From NCBI GenBank assembly GCA_020686985.1, contig JAJEPU010000022.1, positions 1 to 58,035 of the forward strand: a DNA stretch of 58,035 bases, read 5' to 3'. The notes beneath the pieces were generated by a model, which did not search any database, was not told the origin of the DNA, and saw only the letters and a program-made list of their open reading frames with translations. How positions within the stretch are numbered: position 1 is the first letter of the stretch; each line of letters opens with the position of its first letter. Shown piece by piece: positions 19,493-29,482 of the stretch. The stretch comes from Brotaphodocola catenula. GTDB lineage: Bacteria > Bacillota > Clostridia > Lachnospirales > Lachnospiraceae. The position numbers and the translations under genes were made by a program.

Positions 19493-20869
19493 TTACTTCT
19501 CAGCCAGTTCTTTCTCATAAATCTCAATCACCTGCTTCATCGCATCTGGTCCTGGAGCACCGATCGTCACGCGCTTCTGTACACAGGTCTTCATGCTGAT
19601 TGCCTCATAGACATCCTCCTCGAATACCGGGCTGATGCTCTTGAACTCCTCAAGGCTCAGATCATCAAGTGCACAGTTCTTCTCGATACACATCAGAACC
19701 AGCTGACCAACGATTCCATGCGCATCACGGAACGGAACACCATGATTTACAAGGTAATCTGCTGCATCCGTCGCATTCGTGAAACCGTTCTTTGCGCTGT
19801 CTTCCATGCGGTTCTTGTTGAATGTCATCGTGGAAATCATTCCGGTGAACAGAGCCAGACTTCCCTTTACGGTATCAATCGCATCAAAGGTCAGCTCCTT
19901 ATCCTCCTGCATATCCTTATCGTAAGCTAACGGAATTCCCTTCATCACCGTCAGAATCGACATCAGCGCGCCGTATACACGACCAGCCTTTCCGCGAACC
20001 AGCTCTGCGATATCCGGATTCTTCTTCTGTGGCATGATACTGCTTCCGGTGCTGTACGCATCGTCGATCTCAACAAAACGATACTCATTGCTGTTCCAAA
20101 TGATGATCTCCTCGCAGAAACGGCTCAGATGCATCGCAATCGTAGAGAGTGCGGACAGAAGCTCAATCACATAGTCACGGTCAGAAACAGAATCCATGCT
20201 GTTTAAGGTCGGACCATCAAAGCCGAGAAGCTGTGCGGTGTACTCACGATCCAGCGGATACGTCGTTCCTGCCAGTGCTCCGGAACCGAGCGGGCAGTAA
20301 TTCATACGCTTGCGAATATCATGCAGACGACCGCGGTCACGGCGGAACATCTCAAAATATGCTCCCATATGATGAGCAAGCGTTACCGGCTGTGCCTTCT
20401 GAAGATGGGTAAATCCCGGCATCCAGGTCTCCAGATTCTCCTTCATAATCTTTAAAAGCTCCTCGAGAAGCGTCTTTACCAGACCATCGATCTCATCGAT
20501 CTCATCACGACAGTAGAGCTTCATGTCCAGTGCAACCTGGTCATTACGGCTACGTCCGGTATGCAGACGCTTTCCTGCCTCACCAATACGCTCCGTCAGA
20601 TTTGCCTCAACGAAAGAGTGAATGTCCTCATGCTCCTTCGTAAATACCAGCTTTCCAGACTCAAGATCTGCAAGAATTCCTTTGAGTCCCTCAATGATCG
20701 CCTTCTTGTCGTCCTCAGAAACAACCCCCTGCTTTGCCAGCATCGTCACATGGGCAATGCTTCCCTCGATATCCTGATGATAAAACTTCTGGTCAAATGA
20801 CAGAGACTCGTTAAAGTTGTGTACCAGCTGATTTTCCTCTTTTGTGAAACGTCCGCCCCATAATTTCAT
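19493..20869 (-). CDS. argH: Argininosuccinate lyase
   Basis: Last step of arginine synthesis: argininosuccinate to arginine and fumarate. The 458 residues are normal for the fumarase/aspartase superfamily. Visible motifs are LWGGRFTKE at the N-terminus, TGRSRNDQVALD (about 107-118), the catalytic histidine region GFTHLQKAQP (about 155-164) and the signature GSSIMPQKKNPD (about 275-286). The start follows AAAGGAG. No argG or other arginine gene is present. It lies 79 nt after yfhO across a purine-rich spacer with no terminator, so it may be read from the gtrA-yfhO transcript. Confidence 0.96.
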   Translation of the reverse strand: MKLWGGRFTKEENQLVHNFNESLSFDQKFYHQDIEGSIAHVTMLAKQGVVSEDDKKAIIEGLKGILADLESGKLVFTKEHEDIHSFVEANLTERIGEAGKRLHTGRSRNDQVALDMKLYCRDEIDEIDGLVKTLLEELLKIMKENLETWMPGFTHLQKAQPVTLAHHMGAYFEMFRRDRGRLHDIRKRMNYCPLGSGALAGTTYPLDREYTAQLLGFDGPTLNSMDSVSDRDYVIELLSALSTIAMHLSRFCEEIIIWNSNEYRFVEIDDAYSTGSSIMPQKKNPDIAELVRGKAGRVYGALMSILTVMKGIPLAYDKDMQEDKELTFDAIDTVKGSLALFTGMISTMTFNKNRMEDSAKNGFTNATDAADYLVNHGVPFRDAHGIVGQLVLMCIEKNCALDDLSLEEFKSISPVFEEDVYEAISMKTCVQKRVTIGAPGPDAMKQVIEIYEKELAEK

Positions 20870-20948
20870 AGTGCTGTTCTCCTTTTCTTCTGTTTTTCTT
20901 TTCTTTGATTTTGTTTTCTTTTCCTCTGTTTTTTGTTTTATATCTTTA

Positions 20949-23768
20949 CTACTTTATATCATTTTCATGATCTTCTTCCCCATCACTCTGATTCTGTTGG
21001 TTCTGTCCATGCTTTTGCTCATACAGACGGGCATTTCGGAATAAACGCACCGTTCCGAAAATCATCAGCAAAATCACAATGCTTCCGACTGTAATCCATG
21101 TGCCAGGCATCAGACCTTCCGGGAAATATTTCATGGAAATCGTGTGTTCACCCGGAGTCAAATCAACTCCGATGAAGGCATCCAGCACTTTTTCTGCTGT
21201 CTGCTCCTCTCCATCCACAAAAATCTTCCATCCCTTGTCATAGGGAATTGTCGTCATCATCACACCTGAAGCCTTGCAGGTGATCGTTCCCTCAAGCGTA
21301 CTGTCTGTCCAGCTTGTCAGAGTCCACGGCTGTTCAGACAACCGGTCGTATACCGATCTGAGTCCCGGCTCCGAGAAGCGATAGACACTCGCATCGAGCG
21401 GTTCGCTTGTCTCCTCCGCTGTCAGGACAACCTCCTCGCCGGAAACGCACCATCCCAGCTCCAGAAGATACCCGCGATCTGTGTTTGTAAATGTCCGGCT
21501 TCCATTCCAGGTGTCTGCGGAAACTTTTTCCACCTTTTTATTTCTGACATAGGCATAATACAATCCACTCTGTTCCGGGGTGAAACTCATCGAAGCTCCG
21601 TCATCCGCGACATCCATCATCATCTCGAGCACCTGATCGGCTCCGATCGCATCTGCAAGACTGTTCTGGACATCGGCAGGCTTGCTGTTATCGAGTTCCC
21701 AGCGCAAGAAGAAATCGCGATCCACAAGGAATCCCAGTGGAAGCGTATACTTGTTTTCATACAGCCAGGTCTCATTTTCCTGTGCAAGAAACGTCTGAAG
21801 TCCCGAATCCGGCTGTTCCTGCGGATAAAGCCCATATTTCACAGAAAACAGAGAGTCGATTAACGGAGTACTTCCCGTGATGCTGTATGCATTTGTTGAA
21901 CTCTCACAGCCGAGTTTCTTGAACAACTTAGACAGATCTGCACTCGCTGTTGAGGAGAAAAGCGATACGGACGGGAAATGCATCCACGCACCGTCATTTT
22001 TCGTCTTTCCCTTATCCTTCTTTATGCGGAAAAACGTCTCATTCGGCTGAACGGTTGAGACAAGATTTTCCACTGCCGAGTTATCCCTCGTGTACTCAGT
22101 CCGGCTCGTCGTCGTCACACTTGTGACTGCCGTATTGACAGATGCCTCGATCGTCACAACCGCAAGCGTATAAAACAGGATGATACAGCGCCATCTCGGT
22201 TTTTTCTTATACCACGCAATTCCCGCAAGGTAAAGCGCCAGAAACAGAATAGCGACGTAGAAAACCACAAAGTGAAACTGCTCATTGTTCTCAAGCAGTT
22301 TTTGAGCCATCAGCACAAACGCAACCGCATATCCAAATGCTCGCACAACCTGTTTCCACGGTGTCTGCGCCAGATGAATATAAGCCTCATAACAGATCAG
22401 AAGCACAAGCCAGATATAGATGTAAGACTGGCGACACGGTAGACTGTTCGGATAGTGAAATCCATGCCAGATATAGTTCAGCACATTGATCGAGAAGCTC
22501 GCAAGGAAAAAAAGCAAAAGTACACAGGATACCACTTTTTCCTTCGGGCGGATCTGCCGACATCCCAGATAAAGGAAAAACAGCATGATCACAGCGACTC
22601 CGCAATAAATGTTTGGCCAGTGATCCAGCCCGATCTCCGTCTCGACATTTCCAATATGGCGCGCAAGCATATCAAAGATCGAAAAATACTGCGTGAAGGT
22701 CTGTGGAAACGTCGAACTTCCCGATGCCGTTGACTGCAAGGCAAAAATCTCCGGCAAAAGCACAACTGCCGACAGACCTCCCGCCAAAAGCGAATAACCC
22801 GCAAACTGAAACAGGCGTCCGACAAATTTTTCAAGTGTCATCTCCTGCTCCAGAATCAAAAGCGCAATCATATAGAAGACGAGGAACATGCAGGTCATGA
22901 TCGAGATATAATAATTGGAAAGGATCGAAAATCCAAGAAGAAGGCAGTATGCCATTCCCTTTCCCTCTTTGACCAGATGCTCAAGCGCCAGCATAATCAA
23001 TGGGAAGATCACGATACAGTCGAGCCACATGATATTCCAGCTGTACGCCGCCATATATCCTGACAATGCATAAAAAATGCCGAAAAATACGATTCCAAAA
23101 TCCTGCGTCTTGCAGTGATGTCTCAGATAATAGGCCATGCTCCAACCGCAGAGTCCGATTTTTACGACAATCGAGATCGTCATAAATTCAATCACATACT
23201 TTGCCGGACAGAGAAGAATCAGCCAGTTTAGCGGACTTGCCAGATAGTAGGCAAAAAGTGCCGCAAAATTGACTCCCATTCCGACATCCCAGCTGTACAG
23301 CAGACTTCCACCGTGCGTCAGCTTATAGCGAAATTCCGAGAAGAACGGGGCATATTGGTGATACATATCCGTCCTGAGAAATGATTCTTCTCCAAACGGA
23401 AAAATTCCTCTCTGGATAAAAATCAGCACCATGACAATCACCGGAATGAGAAAAGACATCAACAGCGCATATTGGGGGCTGACCATTTTCAGATTCGGAA
23501 ATACTTCTGATTCATATTCATATCCCTCATATTCATCCTGTAACTGTCCTTGTGGCGATCTTTGAAATATCGGATTGCATCTTCGATTGTAATCCTCTCG
23601 ATCCTGTTCCTCAAGATCATTCTCAAGATCCTCAATCAGCGCCCGTTCTCCCTTCTTTGTCTCCTCTTCCTGACGGCGTGCGCGAATTCTCGCAGTTAAA
23701 CTGCTCTCACTCATCTCCCAACCGTCCCGCCAGACCGGATGACGGTCTTTTTTTGTCTCATTTTGCAT
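20949..23768 (-). CDS. YfhO family polytopic membrane protein
   Basis: A 939-residue membrane protein of the YfhO family. After a charged cytoplasmic N-terminus of about 100 residues rich in Glu/Arg, it has about a dozen transmembrane segments and a large extracytoplasmic C-terminal domain, with one last helix near 910. FRTDMYHQYAPFFSEFRY (about 129-146) is the conserved first-loop motif of GT-C-fold proteins of this group, and IPYDKGWKIFVDGEEQ near the C-terminus is typical of YfhO. B. subtilis YfhO is linked to glycosylation of lipoteichoic acid; the same role here is inference, supported by the GtrA gene just upstream. Confidence 0.85.
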   Translation of the reverse strand: MQNETKKDRHPVWRDGWEMSESSLTARIRARRQEEETKKGERALIEDLENDLEEQDREDYNRRCNPIFQRSPQGQLQDEYEGYEYESEVFPNLKMVSPQYALLMSFLIPVIVMVLIFIQRGIFPFGEESFLRTDMYHQYAPFFSEFRYKLTHGGSLLYSWDVGMGVNFAALFAYYLASPLNWLILLCPAKYVIEFMTISIVVKIGLCGWSMAYYLRHHCKTQDFGIVFFGIFYALSGYMAAYSWNIMWLDCIVIFPLIMLALEHLVKEGKGMAYCLLLGFSILSNYYISIMTCMFLVFYMIALLILEQEMTLEKFVGRLFQFAGYSLLAGGLSAVVLLPEIFALQSTASGSSTFPQTFTQYFSIFDMLARHIGNVETEIGLDHWPNIYCGVAVIMLFFLYLGCRQIRPKEKVVSCVLLLFFLASFSINVLNYIWHGFHYPNSLPCRQSYIYIWLVLLICYEAYIHLAQTPWKQVVRAFGYAVAFVLMAQKLLENNEQFHFVVFYVAILFLALYLAGIAWYKKKPRWRCIILFYTLAVVTIEASVNTAVTSVTTTSRTEYTRDNSAVENLVSTVQPNETFFRIKKDKGKTKNDGAWMHFPSVSLFSSTASADLSKLFKKLGCESSTNAYSITGSTPLIDSLFSVKYGLYPQEQPDSGLQTFLAQENETWLYENKYTLPLGFLVDRDFFLRWELDNSKPADVQNSLADAIGADQVLEMMMDVADDGASMSFTPEQSGLYYAYVRNKKVEKVSADTWNGSRTFTNTDRGYLLELGWCVSGEEVVLTAEETSEPLDASVYRFSEPGLRSVYDRLSEQPWTLTSWTDSTLEGTITCKASGVMMTTIPYDKGWKIFVDGEEQTAEKVLDAFIGVDLTPGEHTISMKYFPEGLMPGTWITVGSIVILLMIFGTVRLFRNARLYEQKHGQNQQNQSDGEEDHENDIK

Positions 23769-23814
23769 AAATCAATCCCCTGATGTATTCGCAGTTGTGT
23801 TATTCCCTTTTTAA

Positions 23815-24228
23815 TTATTTCTTATTAAATATGAAGAGTTTGCTCAGCACATAATTTAAAACCAGAGAAATCACCGACACTGCAATCTTACAAATAAAAT
23901 CCTGTGAAATCTTCAAACCACTGACCATGACGATCATCGCGACCAGCGTGAACAAGCCGGTTGCCATTCGACAGATCACAAAAGAAGAAAATTCTTTCCA
24001 CACCTGTCTCGGGTGAAGATCCCAGCTGTTAAACACAAACAACTTATTTGTGATAAAGGCAAACAGCACTGCCATCGCCCAGGAACCGACTGTCGCCAAC
24101 CGGTAATCCACCCCTGCCCGTCTCATAATCCAGTAACTGATCCAGTCCGTCAGGGTTGTCAGCACGCCGAAGATCAGATAGGAAACCGTCTCCCGGTTCA
24201 CAAACTTCTTCCATAAACGTTCTGCCAT
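23815..24228 (-). CDS. GtrA family membrane protein
   Basis: A 137-residue protein with four transmembrane helices. SYLIFGVLTTLTDWISYW (about 15-32) and the closing NYVLSKLFIFNKK are characteristic of GtrA, which is thought to flip or present polyprenyl-linked sugars for cell-surface glycosylation. It lies 46 nt before yfhO in the same direction. The pair plausibly forms a surface-glycosylation module, GtrA supplying the lipid-linked sugar and YfhO transferring it. The start follows AGGGAG. Confidence 0.88.
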   Translation of the reverse strand: MAERLWKKFVNRETVSYLIFGVLTTLTDWISYWIMRRAGVDYRLATVGSWAMAVLFAFITNKLFVFNSWDLHPRQVWKEFSSFVICRMATGLFTLVAMIVMVSGLKISQDFICKIAVSVISLVLNYVLSKLFIFNKK

Positions 24229-24436
24229 TCTTTTTCTCCCTGCTCCACGTTTTTATTCATTCATTTGTTTGCTTGACTTATCAACGTTATTTTCTCAAAT
24301 CTCTGATGATAGGTCGATATGTCCATATACCTGCCTGCGAGGTTCATTTTTCCGCGGGCGCGCATATAGAGTCATTATAGGACAGGGAGCAAAAAATGTA
24401 AAGGTATGATGAATAGTTACCTGTTTTCTTATAATA

Positions 24437-24492
24437 AAGAGGAGCCCTCACAGAACAATGCGATTTCTCTTCTGTTCTATGGGGGCTTCTCT
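24437..24492. terminator. Bidirectional terminator between aminotransferase and gtrA
   Basis: AGAGGAGCCCTCACAGAACA pairs with TGTTCTATGGGGGCTTCTCT, allowing wobble pairs. It marks the end of the aminotransferase transcript. The rest of 24229-24539 holds no gene; its gtrA-side part must carry the gtrA promoter, which I cannot pinpoint. Confidence 0.7.
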
Positions 24493-24539
24493 TCTGTCAC
24501 TGTCTTATTTCCGTAACCTTTTTTCTTTTATACTTCTTT

Positions 24540-25874
24540 TTATGCTTCTGCCTTGCTCTCTGCCGGAGCTACTGTCTTTTCAACCGTCTCCTTGTCTGCA
24601 AGCAATTTGTCAATGCTGACAATCTTTACACAGAGTGCAAACAGCTCCATAGCCAGGATCAGATCTCCCAGCGGTGGGTAGGACGGAGCGATACGGATGT
24701 TGCAGTCATGCGGATCCTTTCCATATGGATAGGTCGCACCGGCACCGGTCATCACAAGACCTGCCTTCTTACACTTTGCAACAACGTCCTTTGCACAACC
24801 ATCAAGCGTATCGAAGGAGATGAAATATCCGCCCTTCGGGGTCGTCCAGCTTCCGATTCCAAGACCGCTCAGCTCTCTGTCGAGAATGCTCGTAACTGCC
24901 TCGAACTTCGGGCGCAGAATGTCAGCATGGCGACGCATATGCTCTACCATTCCGTGAATATCCTTGAAGAAACGTACATGACGAAGCTGGTTTACCTTGT
25001 CATGACCGATCGTCTGATACTTTAACTGCTTCAGAATGTCCTCCAGGTTGTTGCGGGAGGTTGCGATTGCTGCAATACCGGAACCCGGGAAGCTGATCTT
25101 TGAGGTGGACGAGAACTTGTATACCAGATCCGGATTTCCGGCGCGCTTACACTCTGCCAGAATCTCAATCAGATGATCCTGATCGTGGTCATACAGATGA
25201 TGGATGCCGTATGCATTATCCCAGTAAATACGGAAATCCGGAGCTGCCGGTTTCAGGCGGGCAAAACGGCGAACTGTCTCATCAGAGTAGCTGTTTCCGG
25301 TCGGGTTGGAGTACTTCGGCACACACCAGATTCCCTTGATGCTGTCATCGGTGGACACAAGTTTCTCAACCATATCCATATCCGGACCATCCTCGTTCAT
25401 CGGAACGTTGATCATCTCAATTCCGAAATACTCAGTGATTCCGAAATGGCGATCATAACCCGGAACCGGGCAAAGGAATTTTACTTTGTCGAGCTTGCAC
25501 CACGGAGTACAGCCCATTACGCCGTGTGTCATCGAACGGGATACGGTATCAAACATGACATTCAGGCTGGAGTTTCCATAGATAATGATATTGTCCGGAG
25601 ATACCTCCATCATATCACCAATCAGTTCCTTTACCTCCTTGATGCCGGTAAGAACGCCGTAGTTACGGCAGTCGGTTCCATCCTCACAGGTCAGATCTGA
25701 ATCGCTGTTAAGCACATTCATCATCTCCATAGAAAGGTCAAGCTGTTCTGCGCTTGGCTTACCGCGGGACATGTCAAGCTTTAAGTCTTTTCCCTGGAAT
25801 TCCTTGTACTGGGCAGAAAGTTTTTTTCTGAGTGCCTGTAATTCTTCCTTGCTCATCTCTGCGTATGACTGCAT
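24540..25874 (-). CDS. Aspartate aminotransferase-like enzyme (PLP, subgroup Ic family)
   Basis: A 444-residue PLP-dependent aminotransferase of the family first described as aspartate aminotransferases related to MocR C-terminal domains. Motifs are LDMSRGKPSAEQLDL (about 32-46), the substrate/PLP stretch GNSSLNVMFDT (about 99-109), CVPKYSNPTGNSYSD (about 184-198), the aspartate in YWDNAYGIHHL and the PLP lysine in FSSTSKISFPGSG (about 255-267). The start at 25874 (MQSYAEM) is preceded by GAGGAGG; the 17-codon upstream extension is not supported. Aspartate/2-oxoglutarate is the likely pair, but substrate cannot be fixed from sequence. It is 235 nt downstream of gatB, perhaps with its own promoter. 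Confidence 0.85.
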   Translation of the reverse strand: MQSYAEMSKEELQALRKKLSAQYKEFQGKDLKLDMSRGKPSAEQLDLSMEMMNVLNSDSDLTCEDGTDCRNYGVLTGIKEVKELIGDMMEVSPDNIIIYGNSSLNVMFDTVSRSMTHGVMGCTPWCKLDKVKFLCPVPGYDRHFGITEYFGIEMINVPMNEDGPDMDMVEKLVSTDDSIKGIWCVPKYSNPTGNSYSDETVRRFARLKPAAPDFRIYWDNAYGIHHLYDHDQDHLIEILAECKRAGNPDLVYKFSSTSKISFPGSGIAAIATSRNNLEDILKQLKYQTIGHDKVNQLRHVRFFKDIHGMVEHMRRHADILRPKFEAVTSILDRELSGLGIGSWTTPKGGYFISFDTLDGCAKDVVAKCKKAGLVMTGAGATYPYGKDPHDCNIRIAPSYPPLGDLILAMELFALCVKIVSIDKLLADKETVEKTVAPAESKAEA

Positions 25875-26109
25875 CTTCTCGTCCTCCTCATCTGACGGGC
25901 CGGGATGCCAGATGAGATCCGGCACCCTCGCCTCTATTGCTTTCTATTTCATTTTACATGAAACTCTAATGACTGACAATCTCGCATTTGTACAAAATTT
26001 AACGAAATTTTCACCTTTTCTTTTGACGTTATGCGTTTTTATCATCGGATCATCCATTTTGCACATTCCGTTTTTGTCTTCCACACTCTGCTACTATGCT
26101 ACTCTTACT

Positions 26110-27546
26110 CTACCTGCTCATCAGCTCACGCACAAGTGCATTGACAACAGCAGGATCTGCCTTGCCCTTCATCGCACGCATCGTCTGACCGACGATGAAG
26201 CCCATTGCCTTCTCTTTTCCTGCCTTGAAATCTGCGACAGACTGCGGATTCTTCTCAAGGAGTTCCTCGATCGTCTTTTTCAGAGCGCCCTCATCGTTTA
26301 TAACCTTGAGTCCGTGTTCCTCGACATAAACTTCCGGATCGACATCCTCGTTAAAGACTGCCTCAAAGACATTTCTTGCAACTGTGCGGTTTACGACATT
26401 CTTGTCCACAAGCTCAATCAGTTTTGCGAGATGTGCCGGAGAGAATTTCATCTGCTCGGCATCCTTCTCCTGCTCCTTTAACAGACGCATTGCCTCCGTC
26501 ATCAGCCAGTTTGAGACTTCCTTCGGCTTTCCGGAAAGTTTCACGGTCTCTTCAAAGACATCTGCCATATGCTTGGAAGCCGTCAGGATCTCGGCATCGT
26601 ACTGCGGAATACAAAATTCTTCCTGATAGCGCGCAAGTTTCTCGGTGCGAAGCTCCGGCTGGGCGTTGCGCACACGCTCAAGCCACTCGTCGCTGATGAT
26701 AACCGGTGTCAGATCCGGGTCCGGGAAGTAACGGTAATCCTGTGCATCCTCCTTGGAACGCATCGCACGGGAGGATTCCTTGTTGTCGTCCCAACGACGG
26801 GTCTCCTGAACAACTTTTCCGCCATCCTCAAGAATCTCGATCTGGCGCTCCCGCTCTCCCTCAATCGCATGAGCGATCGCCTTGAAGGAGTTCAAGTTCT
26901 TCATCTCGGTTCTCGTTCCGAATTCCGGTGCTCCGACCTCGCGGACAGAGAGGTTGACATCGGCACGCATGGAACCCTCCTGAAGTTTGCAATCGGATGC
27001 TCCGAGATACTGAATGATCAGGCGAAGTTTCTCGAGGTACGCAATGACCTCGTCCGCACTTCTCATATCCGGCTCAGAAACGATCTCGATCAGCGGGACT
27101 CCGCTTCTGTTATAATCGACGAGAGAGCAATCCTCCCACTCATCATGGATCAGCTTTCCGGCATCCTCCTCCATGTGGATCTCATGAATGCCGATTTTCT
27201 TCTTTCCGCCAGCCGTCTCGATCTCGACCCAGCCATCGTGACAGATCGGAAGATAGAGCTGGGAAATCTGATAGTTCTGCGGATTATCCGGGTAGAAATA
27301 GTTCTTTCGGTCAAACTTGCAATACTGGTTGATTCCACAGTTCGTCGCAAGACCAACTGCAAGTGCATACTCAACAACCTGCTTGTTTAAGACCGGCAGG
27401 GAACCCGGCATACCGGTGCAGACCGGACAGGTGTGGGTATTCGGCGCACCGCCAAACGCCGTGGAACAACCGCAGAAAATTTTGGTTTTGGTCGCCAGCT
27501 CTACATGAACCTCAAGACCGATGACCGTCTCATACTGTTTGCTCAT
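26110..27546 (-). CDS. gatB: Asp-tRNA(Asn)/Glu-tRNA(Gln) amidotransferase subunit B
   Basis: Kinase/transamidase subunit of GatCAB, which converts Asp-tRNA(Asn) and Glu-tRNA(Gln) to Asn- and Gln-tRNA. The 478 residues start YETVIGLEVHVEL, followed by the zinc-type site CPVCTGMPGSLPVLN (about 38-52), and the RSGVPLIEIVSEPDM and YRYFPDPDL motifs. The C-terminal YqeY-like tail domain ends in VNALVRELM. I start at 27546, 1 nt beyond the gatA stop, with GGGAGGAGAG inside the end of gatA, so translation is coupled; the longer frame to 27651 overlaps gatA. Confidence 0.96.
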   Translation of the reverse strand: MSKQYETVIGLEVHVELATKTKIFCGCSTAFGGAPNTHTCPVCTGMPGSLPVLNKQVVEYALAVGLATNCGINQYCKFDRKNYFYPDNPQNYQISQLYLPICHDGWVEIETAGGKKKIGIHEIHMEEDAGKLIHDEWEDCSLVDYNRSGVPLIEIVSEPDMRSADEVIAYLEKLRLIIQYLGASDCKLQEGSMRADVNLSVREVGAPEFGTRTEMKNLNSFKAIAHAIEGERERQIEILEDGGKVVQETRRWDDNKESSRAMRSKEDAQDYRYFPDPDLTPVIISDEWLERVRNAQPELRTEKLARYQEEFCIPQYDAEILTASKHMADVFEETVKLSGKPKEVSNWLMTEAMRLLKEQEKDAEQMKFSPAHLAKLIELVDKNVVNRTVARNVFEAVFNEDVDPEVYVEEHGLKVINDEGALKKTIEELLEKNPQSVADFKAGKEKAMGFIVGQTMRAMKGKADPAVVNALVRELMSR

Positions 27547-27547
27547 C

Positions 27548-29023
27548 TTATCTCTCCTCCCGTTCTGCCAGTTCTGGCGCCTCATAGCCACCGCGACTGC
27601 ACTCAAATGCATAACCTGCGCGGATGATATTTTTCTCCTTGAAGCAATCACCGATCAGCTGAAGTCCGATCGGAAGTCCCTTGGAATCTTTTCCGCACGG
27701 AACGGTCATTCCCGGGAGACCTGCAAGGTTTACAGAGATCGTGTAGATATCTCCGAGGTACATCTGAAGCGGATCACTCAGAGACTCTCCGAGCTTCGGT
27801 GCCGTCGTCGGAGCTGCCGGTCCGAGGATCACATCGTACTTCTCAAACGCCTTGTCAAATGCCTGCTTGATCAGTGCCTTTGTGCGCAGTGCCTTCAGAT
27901 AATATGCATCGTAATAACCGCTTGAGAGAACGAACGAACCGAGCATGATACGACGCTTCACTTCTGCTCCAAATCCTTCCGAACGGGTCTTTTTGTACAT
28001 ATTATGAAGACCTTCGTACTCTTTCGTGCGGTAACCGTACTTCACACCGTCAAAACGGGAGAGGTTTGAGCTTGCCTCCGCAGATGCAATGACATAATAT
28101 GCCGGGATTGCATACTCGACAAGACTTAAATCAAACTCCTCCACGATTGCTCCCTTTGCCTCAAGAACTTTTGCGGAATTCAGAATCGCTTCCTTGACTT
28201 CCGGGTCAAGACCCTCTCCGAGGTAATCTTTCGGAATTCCGATTCTCATTCCCTTCACATCATCGACGAGGGCGGAAGTGAAATCGCAATCCTCACGTTT
28301 TACAGATGTGCTGTCTTTCGGATCGTGGGAAGCAATCACTTCAAGGATTGTCGCACAGTCAGTCACATCTTTTGCGACCGGTCCGATCTGGTCGAGAGAG
28401 GAACCGTAGGCAATCAGACCGTAACGGGAAACGGTTCCGTAAGTCGGCTTGATTCCGGTCACTCCACAGAATGAACTCGGCTGACGAATCGAACCGCCGG
28501 TATCTGAGCCAAGTGCGAAAAAGCACTCATTTGCGGAAACTGCTGCACAGGAACCGCCGGAAGAACCTCCCGGAACGTGCTCGGTGTTCCACGGGTTTTT
28601 CGTCTCACCGTATGCGGAAGTCTCAGTTGTGCTTCCCATTGCAAACTCATCCATGTTCGTCTTTCCAAGGATGATTGCGCCCGCCTTCTGTAAGTTCAAA
28701 ACTGCCTCAGCAGAGTAGGTCGGAACAAAGTTTCCAAGAATCCTGGAACTGCAAGTGGTCAGCAGATCCTTCGTGCACATATTGTCCTTGATTGCAACCG
28801 GCACACCTGCAAGCGGTCCGGTCAGCGTTCCATCTTCAATCTTTTTCTGCACTTCCTCTGCCTGCTTGAGTGCGCCCTCCTCATCGACCGTCACATAACA
28901 ATTTAAGGACGGCTCCAATGCCTTGATCTGCTCAAGAACAGCCTTCGTGGCATCCACAGCGGTTACCTCGCCCGCTTTAATCTTTTTGCCGAGCTCAACG
29001 GCAGTTAAATCCAATATACTCAC
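27548..29023 (-). CDS. gatA: Asp-tRNA(Asn)/Glu-tRNA(Gln) amidotransferase subunit A
   Basis: Glutaminase subunit of GatCAB with the amidase signature. The catalytic Lys-cisSer-Ser triad lies in VAIKDNMCTK (about 75-84) and in GGSSGGSCAA / LGSDTGGSIRQP (about 150-185). Length 491 residues is standard. The start codon is GTG at 29021-29023, chosen because AGGAGG lies 10 nt upstream and MSILDLTAVEL is family-typical. It is 26 nt after gatC. Confidence 0.97.
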   Translation of the reverse strand: MSILDLTAVELGKKIKAGEVTAVDATKAVLEQIKALEPSLNCYVTVDEEGALKQAEEVQKKIEDGTLTGPLAGVPVAIKDNMCTKDLLTTCSSRILGNFVPTYSAEAVLNLQKAGAIILGKTNMDEFAMGSTTETSAYGETKNPWNTEHVPGGSSGGSCAAVSANECFFALGSDTGGSIRQPSSFCGVTGIKPTYGTVSRYGLIAYGSSLDQIGPVAKDVTDCATILEVIASHDPKDSTSVKREDCDFTSALVDDVKGMRIGIPKDYLGEGLDPEVKEAILNSAKVLEAKGAIVEEFDLSLVEYAIPAYYVIASAEASSNLSRFDGVKYGYRTKEYEGLHNMYKKTRSEGFGAEVKRRIMLGSFVLSSGYYDAYYLKALRTKALIKQAFDKAFEKYDVILGPAAPTTAPKLGESLSDPLQMYLGDIYTISVNLAGLPGMTVPCGKDSKGLPIGLQLIGDCFKEKNIIRAGYAFECSRGGYEAPELAEREER

Positions 29024-29049
29024 CGCGTTTTCCTCCTGTCCTTTTCTTC

Positions 29050-29343
29050 TTATTCTACGGTCTTCGGCACCTTGAATGCGCCGTCCTTCTTCTCCGGTGC
29101 ATTCTTCAGGATCGCCTCGTGATCATCACCGTTTGTCACAACGTCCTCACGGAACACGTTGTTGACCGGAAATACATGGGACATCGGCTCCACTCCGCTT
29201 GTATCCAACTCGTTCAGCTTATCAATGTAGTCGAGCATTCTTCCCATATCTTTCTTTGCTTCCTCTTTTTCGGTCTCAGAAAGCTCTAATTTTGCCAGAA
29301 TACCAACGTACTCAATCGTCTCGTCACTGATGATATTTGCCAT
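29050..29343 (-). CDS. gatC: Asp-tRNA(Asn)/Glu-tRNA(Gln) amidotransferase subunit C
   Basis: Small 97-residue subunit that wraps around GatA and stabilises the GatCAB complex. [17 protein letters not shown] (about 13-29) and [17 protein letters not shown] are characteristic. The ATG at 29343 (MANIIS) follows AAAGGAGAG; the six extra upstream codons are not needed. It is separated from aspS by about 140 nt of purine-rich, degenerate repetitive spacer. Confidence 0.95.
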   Translation of the reverse strand: MANIISDETIEYVGILAKLELSETEKEEAKKDMGRMLDYIDKLNELDTSGVEPMSHVFPVNNVFREDVVTNGDDHEAILKNAPEKKDGAFKVPKTVE

Positions 29344-29482
29344 CGTTCTCTCTCCTTTCACGTTCCAATTTCCGTTTTCACGTTCACGTTCTTTGCATCT
29401 ATGCTTCTTGCACTTGTGCTCTTCGTTCTTCGTATTTACATTCTTTGTATTTACACTTTTTACATTTCTGTTTTTCAGATGC

